A program made the translations under genes and the position numbers. Below the pieces are notes generated by a model. That model saw only the letters and a list, made by a program, of their open reading frames with translations, was not told the DNA's origin and did not search any database. A stretch of DNA of 64,000 bases, from assembly GCF_000293805.1 (NCBI RefSeq), contig NZ_AMBZ01000001.1, positions 1,082,001-1,146,000 of the forward strand, written 5' to 3'. This document shows positions 53,836-63,968 of this stretch, piece after piece. The DNA is from Paenibacillus alvei DSM 29. GTDB lineage: Bacteria; Bacillota; Bacilli; Paenibacillales; Paenibacillaceae. Positions within the stretch are counted from its first letter, which is position 1. Each line of letters starts with the position of its first letter.

Positions 53836-54184
53836 GATAAGCTCGCCTCGATTCTGTCTGTTTTTTGATGTAAGGAATGGCTGGATAACGGTATGCCTTA
53901 TTTCTAGCAATCTGTATCATTGCATACAAAATAATTATTGTCTCGATCATAAGCAGGATGTATTTGTACAACGACGGCAAAGCATAGCTCGCTACGAAGA
54001 GCGGGAAAATGGTCAAGTGAAAGTTCAGTGCTTTGCAGCTAGCTTCACGATAATACGATGTTGACTTCCTTGTCACGAAATACATCACAAGCGGGGGAAG
54101 AACCCCAAGCACTAAGGAGATGGCCAGCATCAGTTGGACGATTGCCATTTCTTTGCGTGTCGGCCTGCTCATTGGCTCATTCAT
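53771..54184 (-). CDS. DUF4870-like membrane protein
   Basis: 137 residues with three hydrophobic segments (IVQLMLAISLVLGVLPPLVM, LTIFPLFVASYALPS and YILLMIETIIILYAMIQIA) and the family-like SCKALNFHLTIFP. ATG 54184 has AAGGTG 6 bases upstream. The last 22 residues or so overlap the start of the MerR gene in another frame, so its true C-terminus could be shorter, or an indel may have extended it. It is presumably regulated with MerR. Confidence 0.72.
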   Translation of the reverse strand: MNEPMSRPTRKEMAIVQLMLAISLVLGVLPPLVMYFVTRKSTSYYREASCKALNFHLTIFPLFVASYALPSLYKYILLMIETIIILYAMIQIARNKAYRYPAIPYIKKQTESRRAYHDWHADNRTVGGTNRNHDSNA

Positions 54185-54189
54185 TGTTG

Positions 54190-54342
54190 TCACCTTCCTA
54201 TTAAATTCCTCAAATACAGCATAAAAGGTGACGCGAGTAGAGGTTCAAGCCCTAATCTGCAAGCCATTATCAAAACATCGCCGTCTTCTAGCTTGAAAGT
54301 AATAGGGCGCTTGGTTCGGCTGCCTTCTGCTTGACGGTGCAT
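54190..54342 (-). CDS. Short ORF or gene remnant before the DUF4870-like gene
   Basis: The frame encodes MHRQAEGSRTKRPITFKLED, then VLIMACRLGLEPLLASPFML. Its TGA stop lies 5 bases before the next ATG and inside that gene's ribosome site, so it would be translationally coupled. The protein-like frame continues upstream of the ATG (PALLPTAEIVAP) to a stop at about 54378, which suggests an N-terminally truncated gene. I do not recognise it. Confidence 0.4.
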   Translation of the reverse strand: MHRQAEGSRTKRPITFKLEDGDVLIMACRLGLEPLLASPFMLYLRNLIGR

Positions 54343-54445
54343 AGGGGCTACAATCTCTGCCGTTGGCAGCAGCGCTGGTCACACTGCTCCGATTCCTCAT
54401 TACCAGATTGAGTAACAGACTTAAACATCTTCACATTACAATACA

Positions 54446-54494
54446 AATAACCCGCAATGAACTCTAGTTATCTGAGTTTCTATGACGGGTTATT
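54446..54494 (-). terminator. Terminator after the DUF5704 gene
   Basis: AATAACCCG pairs with CGGGTTATT around a loop with minor pairing; TTATTTGTATT follows on the minus strand. It lies about 55 bases after the stop. Confidence 0.65.
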
Positions 54495-54547
54495 GTTTAA
54501 CCGCAAGTATATTTGTGATGTAAATATTTTAGTCGAACTGCAGCACT

Positions 54548-57500
54548 TTAGTGCGTGCCGGTCACCCCAAAATCATCTACAGACGATTGATCTGCCTGAT
54601 AGAACATAACATCTCCATCACGCAGTTGGAAGGTGACGCCGTACGGATCCGTGAACTGGGAGCGAGAGCCTTCGTGCTTCCATTGATTCGTTAGCGGAGC
54701 CTTGATGTATTGCAAATGCGGCCTGCCCTTCTGTCCATCACGAACGGTCTCGATGTCGAAGTTCACGATGAGAAAGCCATCGCGCAGGAAGAACGGGGCC
54801 TTATCGTTAAAGCTGAACTGCTTCGATAAATCAAAGCCCTTAGGCACGATATACAACTTGGCAGGCAAATTATACTCGCCGTACCATTGCTGAATGGATG
54901 CATAGGCGCGTGCCGCAGAGACGCCTGACGGCACATTTGTCGGCCCGTGTAACGTGCGGACATTGTACGGCAGGAACAGGTCACTGTAGCTGCCAATCAT
55001 TGTAGGGTCTTTCGCCGCTCTTACCCATGCGTCGATATATGCCTGACGATTCACCATCATACTGCTTGCGAACAGCTCGTAAAAACGAGCCGCGGCATCC
55101 GCGATAAGCTGCCCTGGTATGTTGCGGAGGCGCGCATTCAGCGCCATGCTCCGCTTTAACTTATCGTCTGCCGAACCAATGCGAATGAATTTTTTTGCCT
55201 CTGTATGATAGTACACATCCACTTCCTGACGCTTCTGCCCCTTACTGTCCGTAAAGTAAAATGTCGGCTTCAGATGAATGCCATCGCCTGAACCGAACAT
55301 ATTTCCCTTTGTCTTTAGGTCAAACTTGAAGGCGTATCCCGTCTTCACCGCTACATTCTTGAAGGATGGATCCGGGTGACTGCCTTTGCGCACAGGCAGC
55401 TCGTAAGGAAATGCATGGCCTCGAGCTTCGCCATCGATGCCATTCGCTCCGACCCAATAGGAATTCCCTGTCGGCTCACTGCTTCCTTTCTGCTTGCGGA
55501 ACACGGTTTCCCAATTGAAATCCATAATGTCCGTCACATGAAAATCATACACCCTGCCAATGACCTCCACTGCGATTTCGTGAGTCGCCACATGATGCTG
55601 CCAATCTGTGTTGGCTGTTGGCTGATGCGTGAAGGAATCCGGTGTATTTTCAGCAACATTTCGAAATAAGACTGTGTAATCTCCTTCATCCACCCAGACT
55701 GGCAGAAAGAACGTCGTATCCAGTTGGGTAACGGGAATATCTGTCCATGTACCTTTCGGAATGAATGCGGCCCGATTTGCTGTGTAGACATCGAATGGGA
55801 ACCATACCTGCTTCGTACGGAAATATTTCGCATAGTCGCGGTTGCCGTATCCCGGATCGTTTACATGCTGACCGCTCGTCGGTATGCGGATCGTAAAAGG
55901 CCGATCCAGAATTAACGCCGCACGATTATCGTTTGGTATTGTCTTTTGATTATGTTCTCGATCGTCGGTAATCGACGAGTAATTCACGACAGGCGTATGT
56001 ACGGTTACGGTGTTGATGCCGTTGATTGGGAATTGCTTGTCACCGCCGCCATTGATATTGCCGGGTATGAGACTGTAGTAGATTGTGCCTGAGCTTGGGG
56101 TATTGGCCTTATTCACAAGTGTTTTGCTGATCATGTAGTTTTTCCCGTACAATACATCTCGTTCAATTACAGGAGAAGAAGGAATTGAACCTGGAGCCGG
56201 TGCGGATTGATCCACCCATCCGTTGTTCATGATTGTAGAGCCATTGAAGACAACATAATCATTTCGAACTTTATTTTGTCCGACACTAGACTCAGCCCTA
56301 GAACGGAATTCACTCATTTCATCAGGAACAGAAGGGCGTGATGAACCTCCATCCTTGGTCTCTGTTCCCAAATCTATAGATTGACAAGGAGATGGCTGCA
56401 CATGATCGTTAACATGGACACTGTTGGAAGATGTAAGATTCGGCGCCGTATATCCTGCTGGATTAAGGGTTACGTTTCCACTCGGAAGCGCATAATTCGT
56501 AACCGTTGCCTTAGAAATCTTGTACGCTTCAAGATTGTCGATTTGCCAATAAGAATAAGGTCTTTCGACTGTAATGTCTTTGGTTACGGTCACTGTATCG
56601 CTCTTGGAGACTGGTGGTGTTGGAGGGTCGCCAGGCGAACCAGGTATGGTCCATTTGAGAATATACGTCTTTTTTACCTGAACCGTGTACGTAACCTTGC
56701 CCGTCATATTGGCAAACTTGTTTTGGAATAGATAGTTCCTGCCAAAAACATTTACGTAAAGGAACTCTGATGTTGGAATGCCTTTTAGAACATTGAAATG
56801 CTCGCTGCCTCGCTCATCGGCATGCACTAAACCACTGAAGGAAGGCTCCATTTCCATTTTGTGATTTACGATTCCTTTCGAAGGAGAGCTAATAACCGGA
56901 GAGCAGCTGCCTCCCCCCCCATCATTCCCGTCATTGCCGCCACCGCTCGTACTGCAATCCTTGACTTTAAAAGTTTTGGTATCCGTTTCGTCAAGATTTT
57001 GAGTGGGATCATAAAAATGAGCGGTTATGTTGGTGTTTCCCTCCACACCCGTGATCGTTATTTTTCCATCCGGCGTGATTTTTGCAATACTTTCGTTTGA
57101 GCTGCTCCATGTTAATTTAGGGTGACTCTTCAATAGATATGTTTTTTTATCGGGTTTTGTTAGAGCCGCTTCAGCTTGCTTTGGAATTGCCGTATCAGAT
57201 GTACACGCGTCTGGCAGATTGACAACAAGTCCAGGTTGGGTGGTGACCGTAATCTCAGCAGTGTCTGAGATCCGGTATGTCCCATTGTCCCAAATGGCTC
57301 GTACTCTGGCTTTCCCCGGTGCTTTGCCGGTTATCTCCCCTGTACTGCTAATTTCCACGATAGCTGAATCTGAACTGTACCACCTTGTTTCTGCTGCTCT
57401 GGAAGCGACGGAAACCCCATTGCTCCAACTATCTTGTCCCCAGTTTTTGGTTTTAACGCTTGCGTCCATTTGTACTTTTTGCCCTATTTTGATTGTAGAG

Positions 57501-58135
57501 TCAGGATTTACATCGATCTCTTTCGTTTGATGAATTGTCCCTTCCCAAATTATTCGAACTGGGGTTAAATACATAACGGTTACCTTTGGACATCGATTTG
57601 GCCGCTTCATGAATTCCGTAGGTCCATCAGTCGGGAGCTTAGATCCCCCAGTTTTTGTTTGGAGAATAGCTGTGCTACTGCTTGTAATTGTAGGATCTCC
57701 AACTGCTTCATATGACGGAGCTGGAGACCATATAACTTGCTTTAGATGTTTACCAGTGACTCCATCTGGAGAAATGCGCCACCCCTGATAATTCCCCCAA
57801 TCTGTAGCCGGGTACTTCGATAGATCTACATCATCTGGAACTACCTTTTCATCCGCAGGAAAAGGATTATTACATGAACCTGCATTCGAGACCGTTACCG
57901 AACCTCCAGTATAGTCGGCCTTGAAATCCCCGTTGTCCAATTGGTACCAGTAGGTTCCCGGGTTTCCAGGTACAGGTTCAGCTTGGATAGTCTCATTAAT
58001 TGTATGAGATTTCGGCGGATAGGTGTCTGCAGCCTGCACAATGCTGTTACTGATATTACTGACCAAAACATTGCAAGATAAGATCACCAGCGACATAAAG
58101 AAGGAAAAGGATGCTCCTCGCTTTCTATTGTGCAT
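54548..58135 (-). CDS. Large secreted DUF5704-type protein with bacterial Ig-like domains
   Basis: 1195 residues. The signal peptide ends near SIVQAADTY. Two BIG2-like Ig domains at about 215-310 (STGEITGKAPGKARVRAIW) and 330-395 (LTWSSSNESIAKITPDGKIT) are followed by a Gly/Asp/Asn-rich linker (STSGGGNDGNDGGGGSC). The long C-terminal part has many aromatic and beta-rich stretches (PYSYWQIDNLEAYKISK, QVWFPFDVYTAN, LRDGDVMFYQADQSSVDDFG) as in the Paenibacillus DUF5704 proteins. No catalytic motif is visible. It follows the SLH protein by 22 bases, so both are likely parts of the cell surface. Confidence 0.8.
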   Translation of the reverse strand: MHNRKRGASFSFFMSLVILSCNVLVSNISNSIVQAADTYPPKSHTINETIQAEPVPGNPGTYWYQLDNGDFKADYTGGSVTVSNAGSCNNPFPADEKVVPDDVDLSKYPATDWGNYQGWRISPDGVTGKHLKQVIWSPAPSYEAVGDPTITSSSTAILQTKTGGSKLPTDGPTEFMKRPNRCPKVTVMYLTPVRIIWEGTIHQTKEIDVNPDSTIKIGQKVQMDASVKTKNWGQDSWSNGVSVASRAAETRWYSSDSAIVEISSTGEITGKAPGKARVRAIWDNGTYRISDTAEITVTTQPGLVVNLPDACTSDTAIPKQAEAALTKPDKKTYLLKSHPKLTWSSSNESIAKITPDGKITITGVEGNTNITAHFYDPTQNLDETDTKTFKVKDCSTSGGGNDGNDGGGGSCSPVISSPSKGIVNHKMEMEPSFSGLVHADERGSEHFNVLKGIPTSEFLYVNVFGRNYLFQNKFANMTGKVTYTVQVKKTYILKWTIPGSPGDPPTPPVSKSDTVTVTKDITVERPYSYWQIDNLEAYKISKATVTNYALPSGNVTLNPAGYTAPNLTSSNSVHVNDHVQPSPCQSIDLGTETKDGGSSRPSVPDEMSEFRSRAESSVGQNKVRNDYVVFNGSTIMNNGWVDQSAPAPGSIPSSPVIERDVLYGKNYMISKTLVNKANTPSSGTIYYSLIPGNINGGGDKQFPINGINTVTVHTPVVNYSSITDDREHNQKTIPNDNRAALILDRPFTIRIPTSGQHVNDPGYGNRDYAKYFRTKQVWFPFDVYTANRAAFIPKGTWTDIPVTQLDTTFFLPVWVDEGDYTVLFRNVAENTPDSFTHQPTANTDWQHHVATHEIAVEVIGRVYDFHVTDIMDFNWETVFRKQKGSSEPTGNSYWVGANGIDGEARGHAFPYELPVRKGSHPDPSFKNVAVKTGYAFKFDLKTKGNMFGSGDGIHLKPTFYFTDSKGQKRQEVDVYYHTEAKKFIRIGSADDKLKRSMALNARLRNIPGQLIADAAARFYELFASSMMVNRQAYIDAWVRAAKDPTMIGSYSDLFLPYNVRTLHGPTNVPSGVSAARAYASIQQWYGEYNLPAKLYIVPKGFDLSKQFSFNDKAPFFLRDGFLIVNFDIETVRDGQKGRPHLQYIKAPLTNQWKHEGSRSQFTDPYGVTFQLRDGDVMFYQADQSSVDDFGVTGTH

Positions 58136-58157
58136 GTATGCTCACCAACTATCTATT

Positions 58158-59375
58158 TTAATCTTTTTGAAAGGATGCAATTCCCCCGTTATCATTTCGA
58201 ATACTGAACTTCCCTTTAATGTCTAAAAAACCAGTAGTCCATAGTGATTTCGTTTCATTTTTCTTAAAGTAGTTTGCAGTGCTTTGTGGGAATGTTTCAA
58301 TACCAACTGAATCCACATAATTTTTATCTGCGATTCTGTAAAAAGTAATCAGAAGTGTCTTTAATCCCTGACTATAGGTCAGAACACTCGGTTTATCGAT
58401 AAGAGATGTAAAATCGAGTTCCGCATAAGCTATGAATTGTCCTTTTTGATAATTTTCAATTTTGGGATAGAACAGAGAAGAATAAACACCTTTTAAATTA
58501 CCTGCTCTAGCATCAACAACAATATAATGTTTAACTTTAAGTCTCGCTGATTTGTTCGACAGAGTTATTGGAGTGTTAACTATATCTGCAAAACTACCTT
58601 GATTGTATTTGTAACCTGCAAGGGTAATCACATTCGTACCTGTCGTTCCGACTTCTCTCAGCTCATTAAGATCACGATAGGCATCCGCACTTTTCCCCTC
58701 TACGTCCATATAACGCAATAGAATCGCAGCTACTTCAGCTCGTGTGGTCGTGTTTTGGAGTTTTATGGTTCCGTCCTCGAAGCCGCCAGCAATACCGGTG
58801 CCGCGAACAAGTGCAATGTAAGGAATCTTTTCAGCGCTAATTTCCCCACGAATTGCCTCTGGTGCGGGGATTAAAGTATTCTGGGTATCTTCGAAGGCCT
58901 GTTTAAACGTTTCGTTGGAAGCAATAAGACCGTTTGCAATCCACTTTATCATTTCATACCGAGTCAGTTGGCTGTTTGGCTTAAATCCATTCGGATAGTC
59001 ACCAGGTTTAATAAAACCCTGAGCTGTCAACTGCGTGACTGCTGCTTCTGCCCAATGCCCCTTCATGTCTGTAAATGGATTTTCTCCAGCAGATGCAGTA
59101 AGCTTTGTAGCTCGGCTGAGAATAGAAGCGAATTCACTTCTAGTAATTTGACCGTTTGGTTTAAATGTTCCGTCTTCGTAGCCTGTTATCAGTTTCAACT
59201 CTAGTGCCCTAGCGATAACATTTTCTGCCCAATGACCCTTCACATCCTTGAACGTAGAGACAGCCTTCAAATTGACTTTAACGGTATCCACACCTGCTTC
59301 AGCCTTAACCGGCGCAGCGGTATAACCTGCCAAGAATGTGGCTGCCGCCAATGTCGAGAGTATAACCTTTTTCAT
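58158..59375 (-). CDS. S-layer homology (SLH) domain protein
   Basis: 405 residues. A signal peptide (MKKVILSTLAAATFLAGYTA, cleaved near PVKAEA) precedes three SLH modules at about residues 40-95, 100-160 and 175-235 (FKDVKGHWAENVIARALELK and YEDGTFKPNGQITRSEFASI; FTDMKGHWAEAAVTQL; GFEDGTIKLQNTTTRAEVAA). These bind pyruvylated secondary wall polymer. The remaining 170 residues are an unassigned beta-rich domain. It is the first gene of an operon with the DUF5704 protein, which it might anchor. Confidence 0.92.
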   Translation of the reverse strand: MKKVILSTLAAATFLAGYTAAPVKAEAGVDTVKVNLKAVSTFKDVKGHWAENVIARALELKLITGYEDGTFKPNGQITRSEFASILSRATKLTASAGENPFTDMKGHWAEAAVTQLTAQGFIKPGDYPNGFKPNSQLTRYEMIKWIANGLIASNETFKQAFEDTQNTLIPAPEAIRGEISAEKIPYIALVRGTGIAGGFEDGTIKLQNTTTRAEVAAILLRYMDVEGKSADAYRDLNELREVGTTGTNVITLAGYKYNQGSFADIVNTPITLSNKSARLKVKHYIVVDARAGNLKGVYSSLFYPKIENYQKGQFIAYAELDFTSLIDKPSVLTYSQGLKTLLITFYRIADKNYVDSVGIETFPQSTANYFKKNETKSLWTTGFLDIKGKFSIRNDNGGIASFQKD

Positions 59376-59685
59376 AAGTATCTTCTCCTATACTGAAATT
59401 TGGCTTGATTATGTGGATGAGCCACTTCATCTCTTATCTCTCTTGTATAAATCTCTAAGGTGCGAAAATTATGGAACATATCATATATATCGGAAAAATG
59501 TAAGATTTCAACACAAAATTCGTAATTTTATTCCAATTCTATCCTCCTCCTTTATTCGAAGTCAATCAGAAGTAGATCTATACCTCCCCCCACACCTTTG
59601 CACAAAGGCCACCTCTTCTGACTTTTGCTAACTCATCTGCCTTCACTAGCAGCAGTTCACTTGCAGAGCACACCACAAAACAAAA

Positions 59686-59727
59686 AAGCACGCTAATTGC
59701 CGATTGGCAAAAAGCGTGCTTCGCTCT
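59686..59727 (-). terminator. Terminator for the HEAT-repeat gene
   Basis: AAGCACGCT pairs with AGCGTGCTT, with an inner TTGCC/GGCAA stem, then TTTTTT on the minus strand. It lies about 215 bases after the stop at 59942. In the rest of 59376-59941 I see only a weak CCCTA/TAGGG hairpin at about 59830 and no gene. Confidence 0.75.
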
Positions 59728-59941
59728 TTAAGACCCATAAGGTCATACTATTTTTACGGATTGTAATAACAATATTAGATTGTTTTACCTATCCCTGTCA
59801 ATCCATTTTGAATATTTATTGTGAGATTCCCTAACCATGCACCTAAGCATAGGGCAGAAAATCTGGGATTTTAGTGATTTGGCATCTAGCTAATAGAGTT
59901 ATCAGCGGATCAGCCAAATATAAGATATAGTTCCCTTGCGC

Positions 59942-60790
59942 TTACTGGGCCTGCTTCAGCAAGGTACGCAGGGACTTGCTTACAATTCGCGCTGTTGCCT
60001 TCGTATTAGATTCTGCGCTCCAACGATCGCACAGCTCTTGAACCCACTCTGGGTTCGTCTTGCTCGCATCATTCAGCCAATTGCCGACCGAATCCTGTAC
60101 GTACTTAGCCGAATCTGACTTGAGCGGTTCAAGCAACGGCAGCGCCAGCCATGGGCTTTGCTTCAATGCTTCAATATGCTTCGTCCATACCCCTCTCGGT
60201 CTTGTCGCTTCTGTTGCGAAGCGGCGTACATTTGCATCGTCATCGGTTGCCCAAGCAATCAAAATCGCTATCGCTTCAGATAAATTCGAGTCAATATGAG
60301 AGCGCACTGCCATCCATGCAATTTCCCTAACGCCAAAATGCGGATCCGCCGCGAAACGACGAATGCGGGACAACGCCTCTTCCACGGATAACTGTGCATC
60401 ACCGCTTGCCATGTAGGCAGCCCAGCATCTAACAGAATCCGAGCGATGATTGGCTACTCTATGAAATTGTTCAGTTTCTACTACAGGAGTATTCTCATTT
60501 TCGCAATAATCGCACAAGCGCTGTCCTATCAAACGTATCGCCTTCATGCCGCGTCTGCTGTCCGTTTCTTTTATTTCCATAAGCAGCTTAGGAAGATGGC
60601 CTTCTAAGTCGATTTCCGGCAGCACATGTTCAAGCAGCATAACGTGATCCACAGCCAGCCATTCTGTTAAATTTACACTTTCAATCGCTCCAGTGCAAAG
60701 GAGCTGCTGAACTTCACTCGGAATATTCGCCTCTTTCGATGCACCTTTTCGCTGAATTATCGTTTCCGAAATAGAACGATCCAAATCCAT
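59942..60790 (-). CDS. HEAT-repeat DNA alkylation repair-like protein
   Basis: 282 residues built of helical repeats (RRGMKAIRLIGQRLCDYC, DSVRCWAAYMASGD, HFGVREIAWMAVRSHI, DDANVRRFATEATRPRGVW). The last and the segment YVQDSVGNWLNDASKTNPEW are typical of the AlkC/AlkD-type alkylation repair family, in which HEAT repeats grip damaged duplex DNA. ATG 60790 lies only 2 bases after AGGAGG, so the TTG two codons later (60784, spacing 8) may be the true start. Activity is inferred from family only. Confidence 0.78.
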   Translation of the reverse strand: MDLDRSISETIIQRKGASKEANIPSEVQQLLCTGAIESVNLTEWLAVDHVMLLEHVLPEIDLEGHLPKLLMEIKETDSRRGMKAIRLIGQRLCDYCENENTPVVETEQFHRVANHRSDSVRCWAAYMASGDAQLSVEEALSRIRRFAADPHFGVREIAWMAVRSHIDSNLSEAIAILIAWATDDDANVRRFATEATRPRGVWTKHIEALKQSPWLALPLLEPLKSDSAKYVQDSVGNWLNDASKTNPEWVQELCDRWSAESNTKATARIVSKSLRTLLKQAQ

Positions 60791-60918
60791 TTCCTCCTTC
60801 AAATAGACAGATAGACAGTTAAAGATGAATACGATGCCATAACTCCGTAATCTATTCAACAGTTACTACATAATTGCTCCTATATGTATTCCCCAGACTT
60901 ATTGCCTTCTAATCAAAA

Positions 60919-60960
60919 TAAAAAGACGACTGCCCCTTACAAAAGGAAACAGTCGTCTGA
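60919..60960 (-). terminator. Terminator after ppaC
   Basis: AGACGACTG pairs with CAGTCGTCT, with an inner CCTT/AAGG stem; on the minus strand TTTTTATTTTG follows. Confidence 0.88.
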
Positions 60961-60990
60961 CACAGAGAAGCTCATCTGCTGCGAATATTA

Positions 60991-61920
60991 TTATTTGCTA
61001 AGTGTATCTGTCAGTATCGGAACGATTTGTTTCTTACGGGAAACAACGCCCTTCAGCAAAGCTGTGTTATTTTCCAACGAAACATTGTACGCTTTTTCAA
61101 CCGCCTCTGATTTGGAACCAAGCGCAAGCGCTACGGAATCACTGTTCAAGATATCGGTTACAACGAATACGAACAGGTCGAGCCCTTTTGTTGCAATGAT
61201 ATCGGACAAAGCTGCTTCCAATTCAGCTTGGCGGGACAATACGTCGTTCACATCAACCGCATTGACTTGCGCAATTTCAACCTTGGAGCTGCCCATGGAG
61301 AACTCCTTCGCATCAAGGGAGATCAGCTCTGCAATTGTTTTCTTGCTCAAGTCCGCGCCTGCTTTCAGCATGTCCAAGCCATACTTCTCTGCATCCACGC
61401 CTGCAATTTCAGCCAATTCGCGAGCAGCGGCTACGTCTTGATCCGTGCAAGTCGGGGACTTGAACAGTAAGGAGTCGGAAATAATTGCAGACAACATCAA
61501 ACCAGCAATGTTCTTGCTGATTGTTTTGCCGTTTTCTTTGTACATCTTGTTCAAGATTGTCGCTGTGCATCCAACAGGCTCAGCACGGTAGTACAAAGGA
61601 CCGCTTGTTTCAAAATTCGCAATGCGGTGGTGGTCGATAACCTCAAGCACTTCCACTTGCTCGATATCATTTGCGCTTTGCTGGCGCTCATTGTGGTCAA
61701 CGAGGATAACGCCTTTTGCTTCATTTGCTACTGTTTCTACCAAACGTGGCGCTTCTGCTTGGAATGTATCCAATGCAAATTGTGTTTCTCCGTTCACGCT
61801 GCCAAGACGGACGGGTTCAACGTTAAAGCCCAATTGTGTTTTCAAGTCTGCATATGCAATTGCGGAGCAAATCGTATCTGTGTCTGGATTTTTATGTCCG
61901 AAAATAAGTACCTTTTCCAT
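60991..61920 (-). CDS. ppaC: Manganese-dependent inorganic pyrophosphatase
   Basis: 309-residue family II pyrophosphatase of the DHH superfamily. Metal and catalytic motifs are [33 protein letters not shown] (DHH) and the C-terminal substrate-binding SRKKQIVP. It hydrolyses pyrophosphate to drive biosynthesis in the cytoplasm. AAAGGGAG precedes ATG 61920. Single gene. Confidence 0.96.
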   Translation of the reverse strand: MEKVLIFGHKNPDTDTICSAIAYADLKTQLGFNVEPVRLGSVNGETQFALDTFQAEAPRLVETVANEAKGVILVDHNERQQSANDIEQVEVLEVIDHHRIANFETSGPLYYRAEPVGCTATILNKMYKENGKTISKNIAGLMLSAIISDSLLFKSPTCTDQDVAAARELAEIAGVDAEKYGLDMLKAGADLSKKTIAELISLDAKEFSMGSSKVEIAQVNAVDVNDVLSRQAELEAALSDIIATKGLDLFVFVVTDILNSDSVALALGSKSEAVEKAYNVSLENNTALLKGVVSRKKQIVPILTDTLSK

Positions 61921-62037
61921 TTCGCTAACTCCCTTTATACACGATATTTGTAGTGAGAAAAGTATAACGTAGATCATCTTGTTCAATCAAGATTATACCG
62001 CAAATGTTGGTAAAATCCCATTCCATTAGTAGGAATA

Positions 62038-62670
62038 TCATTGCGAAATAAATGGGGTTTGGCGCAGATATGCTGCGTCTTTTATTTGATCCACTAGAAA
62101 TTGAGCAATGCGATGATTTGAGATTCTCATCCCCGGCATATCATAAGGACTAACCTTCACCGGCTTATTGACATCACCTTCGTGCACGAATGGCAGCCGT
62201 ACAAGCGTCCAATCCAACTCATATGCACGTAAAATGTCCAGCTCCCGCTGCTTATCCCGAATCATATCGCCGTAGAATAGACGGAACAAGCGTGCACCGA
62301 TTCGATTCATCCACGATTTGCGGTCTCCTTCGATATCAAGCGATCCCCCTGTAACCCCAATATATCTACGAATACCTAATTCATTCATTATCTCTACCAC
62401 TTGCTTGGTCACTTCACTATAAATCGGCTTGTCTCGCATCGGCTGTCCAAATGCATTAATAACCCCATCCGTTCCCTCTAAAAGAGAACGAATGGCAGCT
62501 TTATCTGATGCATTTCCTTCTACTATAATCGCGTTCGCTGATTTCAATTGGACTCGCTCCGGACGGCGTGCCAAAATACGTACTGAAAATCCATGTTCAA
62601 TTGCGGTTGCAGCTACATGCCTTCCTACTGTCCCTGTTCCTCCAATAATCGCAAGCGTTTGCCTAGACAA
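62038..62670 (-). CDS. NAD(P)-binding Rossmann-fold protein (NmrA/SDR-like)
   Basis: 210 residues. The N-terminal cofactor loop is IIGGTGTVGRHVA, with ILARRPERVQ after the second strand and VINAFGQPM, YIGVTGGSLDIEGD and DWTLVRLPFV later, as in atypical SDR NAD(P)H-binding proteins. TTG 62670 is chosen because AGGAGAG lies 7 bases upstream; the ATG at 62712 lacks a site. Substrate unknown. Confidence 0.88.
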   Translation of the reverse strand: MSRQTLAIIGGTGTVGRHVAATAIEHGFSVRILARRPERVQLKSANAIIVEGNASDKAAIRSLLEGTDGVINAFGQPMRDKPIYSEVTKQVVEIMNELGIRRYIGVTGGSLDIEGDRKSWMNRIGARLFRLFYGDMIRDKQRELDILRAYELDWTLVRLPFVHEGDVNKPVKVSPYDMPGMRISNHRIAQFLVDQIKDAAYLRQTPFISQ

Positions 62671-62873
62671 TATTCTTCTCTCCTGTTCTGGTAGCTTCAT
62701 AGAAACATTCATTCTATAGTACGGTTTTATGGTTAAAAGGAAGCACTTTCCTGCAACCCTTTACAATACCTTATCAACCGCTTGATGTTGGTTTAACTTT
62801 GTTTGTTTATGATTAGAGACGTAAACGGAAGGAAACCAAAATGAAAACTAATTGAAAAAGGAGTCATGAACTC

Positions 62874-63968
62874 ATGCGAACTCATCGTTTCATGAAATGG
62901 ACAGCAACGGTACTTGCTTCCGCATTTTTACTTACGGGCTGCTCATCTGGACAAGCTGCGAATGAAGTAATCGACGCTTCCAAGTTGACCTCGGATCAAA
63001 TTGTGGAGAAGGCAAAACAAGAGGGGCAAGTCAACTCGGTGGGCATGCCTGACACTTGGGCGAACTGGGTGCAAACGTGGAACGATTTAGGAAGGAAATA
63101 TAGCTTGAAACATATCGATACGGATATGTCCAGTGCTGAAGAGTTGGCGAAGTTCGAGTCAGAGAAGGAGGACGCAACCGCTGATATTGGCGATGTCGGC
63201 ATCGCGTTCGGACCGCTTGCGAAGCAAAAGGGACTCACGCTGCCCTATAAAACGTCCTACTGGAACGACATTCCGGACTGGGCCAAGGATGATGAAGGTC
63301 ATTGGCTGCTCGGCTACACGGGAACATTGTCCATCATCACAGATAAGAACAAAGTAAAAAATCCGCCGAAATCTTGGGCTGACATAAAAAATGGAACATT
63401 CAAGGTCGCTGTTGGGGATGTCATGAAGGCGAACCAGGCACAATTCGCAGTTCTCGCTGCTGCATACGCATTCGGCGGTGATGAAACGAACATTCAACCA
63501 GGCATCGACTTCTTCGCTGAGCTGGCGAAGCAAGGCCGCCTCGCTTCCAATGATGCAGGACTTGCCAACCTGGAAAAAGGGGAAGTTGAAGTCGGATTCC
63601 TGTGGGACTTCAACGCCTTAGGCTACCGTGACAAAATTGACAAGAATCGCTTCGAGGTTGTCATTCCACAAGAAGCCTCTGCAACGAGCGGCTATGCGAC
63701 CGTCATTAACAAGTATTCGAAACACCCGCATGCAGCAATGCTGGCGCGTGAATACATCTTGTCTGACGAAGGACAATCCAATCTGGCTCGCGGCTATGCT
63801 CGTCCAATCCGCTCCAATGCGAAACTCGCAGACGATGCGAAAGCAATGCTTCTTCCAGATGAAATGTACAACAACGCTAAGCCTGTAAAAGATCTGAAGG
63901 CATGGGAAGAGACAACGAAGAAGCTGCCGCAGTTATGGCAAGAGCAGGTGCTCATCCATGTCAAATAA
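62874..63968 (+). CDS. ABC transporter substrate-binding lipoprotein (iron/polyamine-like type)
   Basis: 364 residues. The signal peptide has the lipobox LLTGC (Cys at about residue 22), and the mature protein has the periplasmic-binding fold: VEKAKQEGQVNSVGMPDTWA, WLLGYTGTLSIITDKNKVKN, PPKSWADIKNGTFKVAVGD, and a late IPQEASATSGYATVINKYSK. The last two resemble Fe3+/AfuA- or PotD/PhnS-type binding proteins; the ligand is uncertain. AAAGGAG precedes ATG 62874. The next gene overlaps its end, so an importer operon continues past the window. Confidence 0.9.
   Translation: MRTHRFMKWTATVLASAFLLTGCSSGQAANEVIDASKLTSDQIVEKAKQEGQVNSVGMPDTWANWVQTWNDLGRKYSLKHIDTDMSSAEELAKFESEKEDATADIGDVGIAFGPLAKQKGLTLPYKTSYWNDIPDWAKDDEGHWLLGYTGTLSIITDKNKVKNPPKSWADIKNGTFKVAVGDVMKANQAQFAVLAAAYAFGGDETNIQPGIDFFAELAKQGRLASNDAGLANLEKGEVEVGFLWDFNALGYRDKIDKNRFEVVIPQEASATSGYATVINKYSKHPHAAMLAREYILSDEGQSNLARGYARPIRSNAKLADDAKAMLLPDEMYNNAKPVKDLKAWEETTKKLPQLWQEQVLIHVK

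Noticed and set aside
59829-59855. CCCTA/TAGGG hairpin considered as a terminator
   Set aside because: Weak stem with no T-run on either side.
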